From: an uncultured Ruminococcus sp.
GTDB taxonomy: Bacteria > Bacillota > Clostridia > Oscillospirales > Ruminococcaceae
NCBI GenBank assembly: GCA_947627625.1
Contig: CANQWR010000010.1
Coordinates: 1 to 64,000, forward strand
Direction: 5' to 3'
DNA length: 64,000 bases
The position numbers and the translations under genes were made by a program. Below are positions 41,603 through 48,850 of the stretch, in pieces (position 1 is the stretch's first letter; each line of letters starts with the position of its first letter). The notes beneath the pieces are model-generated. The model had not been told where the DNA came from and searched no databases. It saw only the letters and a program-made list of their open reading frames with translations.

Positions 41603-42334
41603 TTATTTCACCTTTCCCGTTGCAGTTCTCAAAGCCCTTAGTTCCTCGGCGGTCAGGTCACGCCACGTTCCGGGTTTGAGCATACCGAGTTTGACAGGTC
41701 CGATACTTATTCTCCTGAGCCTTGCGACTTTAAGCCCGACAGTTTCGCACATCTTTCTTATCTGTCTGTTTCTGCCCTCTCTTATCGTTATAAGAAGTAC
41801 AACTCTGCCCTCCTGCTTGTCCTTTACAACGACGTTTGCGGGGAGAGTTACTTTTCCGTCTATCTCAACTCCCGCAGAGAGTGCCGTGAGCTGACCCTCG
41901 TTTATATCGGGACGGACTGTCACCCTGTAAGTCTTTGTGACGTGCCTGCTTGGGTGCATTATGTCGTTAGCGAATTGACCGTCATTTGTGAACAGAAGCA
42001 GACCCTCCGAATTTCTGTCAAGTCTGCCGACGGGGTAGACACGTTCCTCAACACCGTCCAATAAATCCATTACGCACTTTCTGTCAAGTTCGTCCGAAAC
42101 AGTCGTGACGTAACCTCTCGGCTTGTTGAGCATTATATATCTGAATTTTTTCTTTCTGGGAGTGCTTATTCTCTCGCCGTCAATGGTTATCAAATCTCTT
42201 AGAGTAAACTTGTCGCCCAATTTGACGGGTCTGCCGTTTACTTTGACTCTGCCCTGCTGTATGAGTTCTTCAGCCTTGCGTCTGGAGCAGTAACCGCTTT
42301 CGGCAATTATTTTCTGCAATCTTATTTTTTCCAT
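41603..42334 (-). CDS. rluB: RsuA/RluB family rRNA pseudouridine synthase
   Basis: 243 aa. N-terminal S4 domain (about 1-60: RLQKIIAESGYCSRRKAEEL) and a synthase domain with the catalytic Asp in GRLDRNSEGLLLFTND, NKPRGYVTTV and the EGRNRQIRKM motif. RluB modifies 23S U2605 in E. coli; RsuA modifies 16S U516. Length and Firmicutes context (often next to scpB) favour RluB. AAGGAG is upstream. First gene of the rluB-unknown-metA unit. Confidence 0.92.
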   Translation of the reverse strand: MEKIRLQKIIAESGYCSRRKAEELIQQGRVKVNGRPVKLGDKFTLRDLITIDGERISTPRKKKFRYIMLNKPRGYVTTVSDELDRKCVMDLLDGVEERVYPVGRLDRNSEGLLLFTNDGQFANDIMHPSRHVTKTYRVTVRPDINEGQLTALSAGVEIDGKVTLPANVVVKDKQEGRVVLLITIREGRNRQIRKMCETVGLKVARLRRISIGPVKLGMLKPGTWRDLTAEELRALRTATGKVK

Positions 42335-42371
42335 ACGTCTTTTTTCTCCTTATTATATTAAAACTTATGTC

Positions 42372-42650
42372 TTTCGGGATTTTTTGGGGGGCTTTGCCCC
42401 TTTTGGAAACACGTGATTATATATTTTTAGTTTTCCCACTATTAAAGTAACAGTAAAACTTGACTAAGTCCATCATGGGGTCGGAGTTTGTTTCTTCTGT
42501 GGGAATAATCATGGGGGGTCTGGGGGCAGAGCCCCCAATGGGGGTTCAGGGGGCGAAGCCCCCTGCCTCCTTATCGTTCTAACTAAATAATAAATCTCCA
42601 AAAAAATATAATTTTAAGAAAATTATTTTTTTGGGCGAGATCCACAACCC
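42372..42650. repeat. G-rich composite repeat, copy 8, with AT palindrome and third module
   Basis: This fills the 316-bp gap between the dacF-like gene and rluB. Third module near 42405-42478 (CACGTGATTATATATTTTTA, AAACTTGACTAAGTCCATC), G-rich unit from CTGTGGGAATAATCATGGGG (42498) to CCTTATCGTTCTAAC (42569), AT near-palindrome at about 42598-42635. Confidence 0.85.
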
Positions 42651-43772
42651 TTAATCGTTCCCCTTAAAAAATTTCCAAAAAAAATTTTTCTTTTCAGGTG
42701 GCGGGGAGTAAAAATCCGCACTCTCCTCCGCATAGAGGGGTACTCTTTTTACTTCTCTGTCATTGTAAACTATGCTCACTTCCGCTATGCTGTCGCCCTT
42801 TCGGACGGGTGCATATACAAACGGTTGAGAGATTAAATTATATTCAAAATCGTCCTCATCTGCCGAAAAGACCGTCACTTCAACGGGTTCACAGCCTGCT
42901 TTTATGGTCTCACTCTCACCGCCTGCAAGGTTCACCTCAAAATCGGGGATTTGCAGTTCAATATTTTTGACTTCCCCGAAAGCGTAGTCATACATAGCCA
43001 TGTGGTCGTCCCAGTCGTTGCGGTCGTTGAGGGTGACACATATAAGCTCCCTGCCGTCACGCTCACACGACGACACAAGACATCTGCCCGCCTCGTCCGT
43101 GAAACCCGTTTTGACACCGTTCGCACCCTCGTACATTGTGAGCAGTCTGTTTGTATTTTTGAGCCACCTTTTATAGGGAGGATTTCCGAACTCCACCTGA
43201 ATACTCGGACTTGAGCAAATCTCCCTGAAAGTTTCGTTTTTGAGGGCTTCCCTTGCGAGAAGAGCCATATCGTTGGCGGTAGAGCCGTGACCCTCTCCGT
43301 CGAGCCCGGACGGAGTTACGAAATACGTCTTTGAGAGACCGATTTTTTCGGCACGTTCGTTCATCATATCGGCAAATTTTTCGGTACTTCCTGCGAGTTT
43401 CACAGCCGTGGCGTTTGCGGCATCGTTTCCGGACGGCAGGAGCATTCCGCAACAGAGGGCATATTTCGTCACAATATCCCCCTCGACAAGTCCCATTGAA
43501 GAGCCTTCCACTTTTATAGCGTTGCTGTCAACGACAAATTCCTCGTATAGATTGCCGCTCTCCAGACACAGCAGAGTAGTCATAATTTTTGTAGTACTCG
43601 CCATGGGGAGTTTTTCGTCGGGATTTTGGGAAAATATCACCTCGCCCGTGTCAGCGGATATGACCGTTGCGGACTTTGCGGAGACGGCGGGTTCTTCGGC
43701 ACTATGAGCCGTCATATTCCCTGTTAAAAAAATTGTTGAGACCGCACAAATCAGCACAGATATTTTTTTCAT
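42651..43772 (-). CDS. dacF: D-alanyl-D-alanine carboxypeptidase, DacF/PBP5 type
   Basis: 373 aa, exported serine peptidase that trims peptidoglycan stem peptides. Signal peptide (1-24), then the S11 peptidase domain: SxxK in MASTTKIMTTLL, SxN in LLPSGNDAANATAV, KTG in GVKTGFTDEAGRC. A PBP5-like C-terminal beta domain (about 270-350) and a Lys/Phe-rich end follow. ATG 43772 has GAGGTG upstream; a longer reading up to 43910 runs into a repeat. Its neighbours (gerW, DUF2953, scpB, scpA) suggest the sporulation-linked DacF. Confidence 0.9.
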   Translation of the reverse strand: MKKISVLICAVSTIFLTGNMTAHSAEEPAVSAKSATVISADTGEVIFSQNPDEKLPMASTTKIMTTLLCLESGNLYEEFVVDSNAIKVEGSSMGLVEGDIVTKYALCCGMLLPSGNDAANATAVKLAGSTEKFADMMNERAEKIGLSKTYFVTPSGLDGEGHGSTANDMALLAREALKNETFREICSSPSIQVEFGNPPYKRWLKNTNRLLTMYEGANGVKTGFTDEAGRCLVSSCERDGRELICVTLNDRNDWDDHMAMYDYAFGEVKNIELQIPDFEVNLAGGESETIKAGCEPVEVTVFSADEDDFEYNLISQPFVYAPVRKGDSIAEVSIVYNDREVKRVPLYAEESADFYSPPPEKKNFFWKFFKGND

Positions 43773-43879
43773 TTTTTCACCTCTTCTGCAAACAGATACA
43801 GTGAATATTATGCTGAAAAAGCCGATTATATGCAGTTTATTAAATTTATGACTTATGTGAGATTTTTGATTTGTGGGAT

Positions 43880-44450
43880 ATTGGGGGGCAACGCCCCCCA
43901 AGCCCCCCATTAACGATAGGAGGCAGGGGGCGTTGCCCCCTGAACCCCCACTGGGGGGAAGTATCCCCCCAGACCCCCCATGATGGTCTACTGTTTCAGT
44001 TTTGAGAGTCTGAACGTTTTAGAACGATTAGAGGCAGGGGGCTTTGCCCCCTGAACCCCTGACCGGGGGTTTCACCCCCGGACCCCCACAAGGGGCTCCG
44101 CCCCTTGACCCCGCTGGGGGTTAAAAACCCCCAGACCCCCAAAATGGAAACAACAGTCAGTTTCGTTACTGTTTGAGGGTTCGTTTAATCATGGGGGGTT
44201 CGGGGAGATTCTTCCCCAAAAAATAATTTTATTAAAATTATATTTTTTTGGAGATTTTTTTATTTGTGAACTGTTGGGGGGCTACGCCCCCCAAGCCCCC
44301 ATGAACGATAAGAGGCAGGGGGCTTTGCCCCCTGAACCCCCATTGGGGGCTCTGCCCCCAAACCCCCGTCGGGGGGAAGAATCCCCCCGAACCCCCATGA
44401 TGTTCTACTGTTTTAGTTTTGAAAACCGGAGGGCAAAGTCCCCCAAATCT
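43880..44450. repeat. G-rich composite repeat, copy 9 (largest array)
   Basis: This fills the 679-bp gap between gerW and the dacF-like gene. Several units are fused: GGGGGGCAACGCCCCCC near 43881, an inverted unit at 43911-43982, one at 44025-44140 with an extra TTTCACCCCCGG hairpin, a third-module piece near 44143-44195, an AT palindrome at about 44216-44255, and a last inverted unit at 44299-44400. No gene is visible. Confidence 0.85.
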
Positions 44451-44451
44451 C

Positions 44452-44892
44452 TTAATCGCTTATGACAACTTCGGGTTCGGATTTGTCCTCGCCGCCGTCC
44501 TCCTCCGACTTCTTATTTTTCTTTTTGTTTATCATTCCCGAAATCTTGTCAAAAATTTCGGGTGCAGAGCTTATAACTGCACTGACTTTGTCTTCGGAGG
44601 GCTGTGCGTGAACCATTCTTGCACTTCCGTTGGGTGATATGACCAGAAAGCCTTCGGGTTTTATCGAAACGCCTGCCCCTGCTCCACCGCCGAATAAGTC
44701 CTTGTCGTATTTTGAGGGGATGTCCGAACCGCCCGACGCAAAGCCGTAAGAGACTTTTGAGATAGGGATTATATTAGTACCGTTGTCGAGTTTTATAGGT
44801 TCGCCGATTATAGCGTCCACATCAGCCATCTGCTTTATTTTCTCAATGGAGATCCCGAGCAGTTCATTTATGGGAGTTTTCTTTGATTCCAT
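44452..44892 (-). CDS. gerW: Sporulation protein GerW (YtfJ family)
   Basis: 146 aa. Conserved core: PINELLGISIEKIKQM, VIGEPI-type GEPIKLDNGTNIIPISKVS, GFASGG, GGGAGAGVSIKPEGFLVI. A Lys/Glu-rich tail (KKKNKKSEEDGGEDK) follows. In B. subtilis GerW is needed for L-alanine germination response. The DUF2953 protein encoded just upstream is its usual partner (ytfI-ytfJ). A tract of A/T repeats lies between the two genes. GAAAGAGG precedes the ATG. Confidence 0.92.
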   Translation of the reverse strand: MESKKTPINELLGISIEKIKQMADVDAIIGEPIKLDNGTNIIPISKVSYGFASGGSDIPSKYDKDLFGGGAGAGVSIKPEGFLVISPNGSARMVHAQPSEDKVSAVISSAPEIFDKISGMINKKKNKKSEEDGGEDKSEPEVVISD

Positions 44893-44984
44893 AAAAAAAT
44901 ACCTCTTTCCTGATTGTTATTTAATTATTATATATTATTTATATATTTATATATTTATATATTCATATTATTTGGGCTTGTGTC

Positions 44985-45869
44985 TCACTGTTTCCCGTGA
45001 ATTTTCTGCGGAATGAGGACTCTGAACAGGTACACAAACACAAACCAGACCGCCGTTATGACGAGTGTCCCGAGCCTGAATTTGAGCCTGAAAGAGATAT
45101 TCCACCTGCACTCTTCCAGACCGAAACCCGCATTTATATCGACAGTCCTGAATTTTATCGTGAAAGCAGTTCCGATAAAGGCGAGCAGGTTATAGACCGC
45201 CCCCGAGACTGCACCGTACGATATTGCACATTTATAGGCGTCTTCGTCAGCGACTATGAAATCTATAAAAACATCGCTGAAAACGAACCCTTTCATAAGC
45301 CCTATGAGCGGACGGTCCGCACATCTCCACACATCAAGAATAAATTCTATCTTGTCCGCCAGAGATTTGCCCTCTCTCTTTTCTTTTTCGGGTTCTTTTT
45401 CGGGACTGTCTTTGTCGGGAGATTTTTCTCTCTTTTTTGCTCTTCTCTTCTCTTTTTTCTCTTTTCTCTCTTTTTTGTCCGCTGTCTCACGGGTTGTGTC
45501 CGTGTCTTCTTCTTCGTGACTTTCCGTTTCGGGGGACATATCCTCAGAAATTTCTCCGTCATCGGGACTGTTATCGTCATAAATTTCAAAGTCCTCCGAA
45601 TTTTCCAAATCCTCCAAGTCCTCCAAATCATTGGAGAAATCATAGTCATAGTCTTCGGAGGCATCCTCCCGAGACTCTCTTTTTTTGAGCAATTTTTTTA
45701 CAATTCCGCCGCCGTCGGAGTTCAGCAGTAGCAGCAGCCAGAATTTAGCATCATAACTGAATTTGCCGTCTATAAAAGAGACTTTTGCCGAGAGGGGCAT
45801 CAGGAGCAGTATTATAACAATTGCGAGGATTACAACAATAATCCAGAGCAATATTTTCAGCAGTATCAA
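44985..45869 (-). CDS. DUF2953 membrane protein (YtfI-like)
   Basis: 294 aa. N-terminal membrane helix (about 2-25), then a highly charged insert (about 75-165) of DED and KKEKRRAKKREK character, then the DUF2953 core with PLIGLMKGFVFSDVFIDFIV and YKCAISYGAVSGAVYNL, and a C-terminal membrane helix (about 270-288). The charged insert is unusually long. TTG 45869 is the start, five bases after scpB. Function is unknown but it is linked with GerW by gene order. Confidence 0.82.
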   Translation of the reverse strand: MILLKILLWIIVVILAIVIILLLMPLSAKVSFIDGKFSYDAKFWLLLLLNSDGGGIVKKLLKKRESREDASEDYDYDFSNDLEDLEDLENSEDFEIYDDNSPDDGEISEDMSPETESHEEEDTDTTRETADKKERKEKKEKRRAKKREKSPDKDSPEKEPEKEKREGKSLADKIEFILDVWRCADRPLIGLMKGFVFSDVFIDFIVADEDAYKCAISYGAVSGAVYNLLAFIGTAFTIKFRTVDINAGFGLEECRWNISFRLKFRLGTLVITAVWFVFVYLFRVLIPQKIHGKQ

Positions 45870-45873
45870 TCTA

Positions 45874-46419
45874 TCACCACTTTTCAGTCAAATCTCCGTC
45901 CACAGCGGATTTCTCCGAGAGAGGAGGAAGGTCATCAATTGAGGAGAGCCCGAAACATCTGAGAAATGCGGGAGTTGTCCTGTAGGCGAGAGGTTTTCCC
46001 ACTACATCAAGTCTGCCTGCCTCCTCAACAAGACCTTTTTCAACAAGATTATTCACAACAGAGGAACTGTCCGTACCCCTTATGTTTTCAATAAAGCCCT
46101 TTGAGACGGGCTGGTTGTACGCTATAATGGTGAGGACTTCCATAGAGGCGTTTGAGAGGGGAGTATTTCTGTGCCTGTCAAGGGCAGTCCTGACCTGCTG
46201 TGCATACCTGTAACTTGTACACATCTGGAAACTGTTTCCAAGTCGCTTTACTCTCACACCGCTTTCACAGTCCTCGTATCTCTCATTTAATAATTTTACA
46301 AGAGAGACAGTTGTCGGGACATCTGTCTGAACGGTCTCCGCAAGACGTTTTATCTCAACGGGTTCTCCTGACGCAAACAAAACCGCCTCAATAGCACCAA
46401 TTTTATACTTTATCTCCAT
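45874..46419 (-). CDS. scpB: Segregation and condensation protein B
   Basis: 181 aa, two winged-helix domains that bind ScpA and stabilise the SMC complex for chromosome compaction. Conserved IGAIEAVLFASGEPV at the start and MEVLTIIAYNQPVSKGFIE then RGTDSSSVV and GRLDVVGKPLAYRTT in the second domain. ATG 46419 follows GGGGTGGAG; a longer reading to 46470 is not supported. It overlaps scpA by 17 bases. Confidence 0.95.
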   Translation of the reverse strand: MEIKYKIGAIEAVLFASGEPVEIKRLAETVQTDVPTTVSLVKLLNERYEDCESGVRVKRLGNSFQMCTSYRYAQQVRTALDRHRNTPLSNASMEVLTIIAYNQPVSKGFIENIRGTDSSSVVNNLVEKGLVEEAGRLDVVGKPLAYRTTPAFLRCFGLSSIDDLPPLSEKSAVDGDLTEKW

Positions 46420-47140
46420 AAACTCCACCCCTCTCTTTTTTTCTGAAAGATATAGCAGTACAGTCGTCACTTATTACTATTCTGCCCGACTTTGCCAGTT
46501 CGAGGACTGCAAGGAATGTCGCAACTCTTGCGGAGCGGTCAGAGACACCTCTGTACAGTTCGTCCATCATGACGGTCTCACGCCTGTAGAGTTTCCTAAG
46601 AATGTGGACAACTTTAGTCAGAACGGGTACAACTCTCTTCTGTGCGGATTCGCTTATTCTCTCCTGTATGCGGACTTTTGACACTTCGCTCTTTATCTTC
46701 TTTGACGAGAGATTTTTATAGGCTCTCAAAAGAGATTCGGGGCTGTGCCTGTTTCTGTAGACGTTGTCAGTCTCCAAGACAGTCGGACTTCTCACAAAAA
46801 TATCGTCCCCGACAAATTTTTCGGAGAGTTTCCTTGCGGTCTCCTTGCAGATGGACAGTTCTATCAAAGAACCCTCCAGTTCTTTTTTGAGACGTTCCGC
46901 CTCCTGCGGTTTCGGCAACAGAGAGACAGTCTTTATATAAATCAGTCTTGCCGACATTTCGAGAAATTCCCCTGCAAGTTCAAGATCGTTTTCCTCTGCC
47001 TCGTCCATAAAATCCATGTACTGTTCAAGCAGTTTTGAAATTTCTATATCGTATATATTCAGCTTGTGTTTTGAAATCAGATTCAGGAGAACGTCAAGCG
47101 GTCCTTCAAATACGTCAAGTCTGAAAGAAATGCTCTCCAT
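46403..47140 (-). CDS. scpA: Segregation and condensation protein A
   Basis: 245-aa kleisin linking SMC heads. The N-terminal part has FEGPLDVLLNLISKHKLNIY and YMDFMDEAEENDLELAGEFL, the C-terminal winged helix has TFLAVLELAKSGRIVISDD. Standard length and motifs. It lies six bases after the M50-like gene and overlaps scpB, forming one operon with it. Confidence 0.95.
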   Translation of the reverse strand: MESISFRLDVFEGPLDVLLNLISKHKLNIYDIEISKLLEQYMDFMDEAEENDLELAGEFLEMSARLIYIKTVSLLPKPQEAERLKKELEGSLIELSICKETARKLSEKFVGDDIFVRSPTVLETDNVYRNRHSPESLLRAYKNLSSKKIKSEVSKVRIQERISESAQKRVVPVLTKVVHILRKLYRRETVMMDELYRGVSDRSARVATFLAVLELAKSGRIVISDDCTAISFRKKERGGVYGDKV

Positions 47141-47145
47141 ATCAA

Positions 47146-47811
47146 TCAGCCCGCCACGAACGAGTATATAAGTCTTGCGGGGAGACTGAGTATATTGCTG
47201 AAAATATTTATTATCCAGCCGAGAGGATCAAGAAGTCCGCCCGTGAGAGTGGGCAGGAAAAACAGCAGGAGGAGTATAAGAGTTGAGTACCTGTTTATAT
47301 TGAAGTGGTTGGAGTGATACCAGTTCAGGAATTTCGGCGGTGCGAACTGATAGAAAATGTTGAAACCGTCCATGCCGGGGAGGGGGAGCAGGTTTATAAC
47401 TCCGAGACTGACGTTTATACTTGCTAAAATCATCAGTATCATACTCAGAGAAGCCGTAAGCGTTGAGGTCAGCGGAATAAATAAGTACGCCGTATAGCAT
47501 ATTATTGCGGAGATAAAGTGTGTGAGAGGACCTGTCAGAGAGATTAAAATTATACCCTTGCGGGGGTTTTTCATTCTGTTCACGTTTATGGGCATTGGTT
47601 TTGACCAGCCGAGTCCGCACAGCATTATGACGAGTGAACCGAGAGGATCGAGGTGTGCGAACGGGTTGAGAGTGAGCCTGCCCGCCTGTTCTGCACTGTC
47701 GTCACCGAGTTTCTTTGCGACTGCACCCCTTGCGTAGTTCGTCACGGGCATCACCAGCAGAAGCATAAGTGCACGGGTGAAATACCTGAGAAATATGTTC
47801 AGTGTGTTCAT
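47146..47811 (-). CDS. M50 site-2 protease-like membrane protein lacking HExxH (pseudoprotease)
   Basis: 221 aa, about five membrane helices. The fold signature AGRLTLNPFAHLDPLG and the third-ligand motif LLPLPGMDGF (Asp148) of the M50B family are intact. The zinc-binding HEFAH is replaced by TNYAR (residues 24-28), so zinc binding and catalysis are not expected. The reading frame is otherwise clean. Active family members lie before scpA in many Firmicutes, so position is conserved while activity appears lost. ATG 47811 was chosen (RBS AAAGGAG); an upstream reading to 47892 is less likely. Confidence 0.85.
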   Translation of the reverse strand: MNTLNIFLRYFTRALMLLLVMPVTNYARGAVAKKLGDDSAEQAGRLTLNPFAHLDPLGSLVIMLCGLGWSKPMPINVNRMKNPRKGIILISLTGPLTHFISAIICYTAYLFIPLTSTLTASLSMILMILASINVSLGVINLLPLPGMDGFNIFYQFAPPKFLNWYHSNHFNINRYSTLILLLLFFLPTLTGGLLDPLGWIINIFSNILSLPARLIYSFVAG

Positions 47812-47951
47812 GAAAAGTAAAATCTCCTTTTTTTGTATTCTGTTTATTTTCTCCTGTAAAAATATTATACACCTTATATGAAAAATTTTCAAGTGTTCGG
47901 GGGCAATTTTAATAATTTTGAAAAAAATTTCTGATTTTTTTGAAAAAACAC

Positions 47952-47980
47952 TTGCAATTTCGGAAAAGTTGTGCTACAAT
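47952..47980 (+). promoter_or_regulatory. Predicted promoter of rpmB
   Basis: TTGCAA (47952-47957), 17-base spacer, TACAAT (47975-47980), about 67 bases upstream of the rpmB start. Confidence 0.65.
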
Positions 47981-48047
47981 AGAGTTGTTGCTGTTTACAG
48001 GTATTATTCACAAACATCAGTCAAGTCATTTAAGGAGGTGCTGTTTC

Positions 48048-48233
48048 ATGGCAAAATGCGAAATATGCGGAAAGGGAGTCACTTTCGGTATCAAGGTATC
48101 TCACTCCCACAGACGTACAAACAGGACATGGAAGCCCAATGTAAAGCGTGTAAAGGCTGTAGTTAAGGGAACTCCCTGCCATATTTACGCCTGCACAAGG
48201 TGTCTGCGTTCGGGTAAGGTTGAAAGAGCCTGA
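48048..48233 (+). CDS. rpmB: 50S ribosomal protein L28
   Basis: 61 aa. Conserved MAKCEICGKGVTFGIKVSHS with a cysteine pair, RRTNRTWKPNVKRV and a second pair in ACTRCLRSGKV: the zinc-binding form of L28. Start follows TAAGGAGGTG. A single gene with its own promoter and terminator. Longer in-frame readings upstream pass through the promoter and leader and are unlikely. Confidence 0.97.
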   Translation: MAKCEICGKGVTFGIKVSHSHRRTNRTWKPNVKRVKAVVKGTPCHIYACTRCLRSGKVERA

Positions 48234-48272
48234 GTGCATGGCAAAACACATATCGGACTGCTTCAGTCTTGC

Positions 48273-48331
48273 GGAACGTTTATTCTCTGTTTTTCGGTTT
48301 CGGAAAAAGAGAAAAGACGTTCCCCTTTTTT
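48273..48331 (+). terminator. Terminator of rpmB
   Basis: GGAACGT (48273-48279) pairs with ACGTTCC (48317-48323); further imperfect pairing between CTCTGTTTTTC and GAAAAAGAG extends the stem. A T-run (48325-48331) follows. Confidence 0.85.
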
Positions 48332-48437
48332 ATATTTTATTATTTTTACGGGCGAACTGCCTTTTGTACTTTGTAGACAAAAACAGACAAAATAAATGTG
48401 CATAATTTGGAATAAATCACAATTTTGTCTTCAGCTC

Positions 48438-48466
48438 TTGACAAAACGGAAATAATATATTATAAT
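48438..48466 (+). promoter_or_regulatory. Perfect consensus promoter reading toward rpoB
   Basis: TTGACA (48438-48443), 17-base spacer, TATAAT (48461-48466). A start near 48473 gives a leader of about 375 nt for rpoB, containing a repeat fragment and a 9-bp hairpin. Confidence 0.85.
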
Positions 48467-48510
48467 GAATGGTGTGTCAATATGTGAGACAGGGCTTGTT
48501 TCCGCAAAAT

Positions 48511-48539
48511 ATTATAGCATATAACTCCCGATTTGTCAA
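48511..48539 (-). promoter_or_regulatory. Perfect consensus promoter facing the rpoB promoter
   Basis: On the minus strand TTGACA (48534-48539), 17-base spacer, TATAAT (48511-48516). It fires leftward across the rpoB promoter toward the antisense side of rpmB. No minus-strand gene follows until 47811, so its product would be a non-coding or antisense RNA. Confidence 0.8.
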
Positions 48540-48559
48540 GAGTTATTTGGACTGTTTGG

Positions 48560-48640
48560 TGAACGATCAGGGGCAGGGGCTTCGCCACAAAAAATAATTT
48601 TCTTAAAATTATATTTTTTTGGAAATTTTTGAAGTCCGAG
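48560..48640. repeat. Short composite repeat fragment with AT palindrome, copy 10
   Basis: AACGATCAGGGGCAGGGGCTTCGCC, split as AACGATCAGGGGCAGG and GGCTTCGCC (48563-48586), is followed by the AT near-palindrome at about 48590-48625. It lies in the rpoB leader region. The rest of the 617-bp gap between rpmB and rpoB holds the promoters and hairpins listed separately; no gene is visible and rplL is not upstream. Confidence 0.75.
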
Positions 48641-48779
48641 CGGGTGAAACTCCCAACTGACTTCCAGAGCAAAAATCCCTTGTTCATTGTCACTCCAAAA
48701 CCAGACATCTTTTTGCAAAACAGGCTATATCCCCCCGATTCCCTCTGTGGAGAAAAGGGGGCTGTCTTTTCAGAACATC

Positions 48780-48826
48780 AGTGTGTTCTTTTGTATGTTC
48801 CATGTGCTGACGTGCGGGAACACACT
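48780..48826 (+). promoter_or_regulatory. Hairpin in the rpoB leader
   Basis: AGTGTGTTC (48780-48788) pairs perfectly with GAACACACT (48818-48826), nine base pairs around a 29-base loop. It ends ten bases before the ribosome site (AAGGAGG) of rpoB. Could modulate rpoB expression; no T-run. Confidence 0.45.
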
Positions 48827-48850
48827 CAAAATACAAGGAGGTTCCTGCCT

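Noticed and set aside
43880-44450. CRISPR array
   Set aside because: The units are self-complementary hairpins of variable number with no regular unique spacers and no cas genes.
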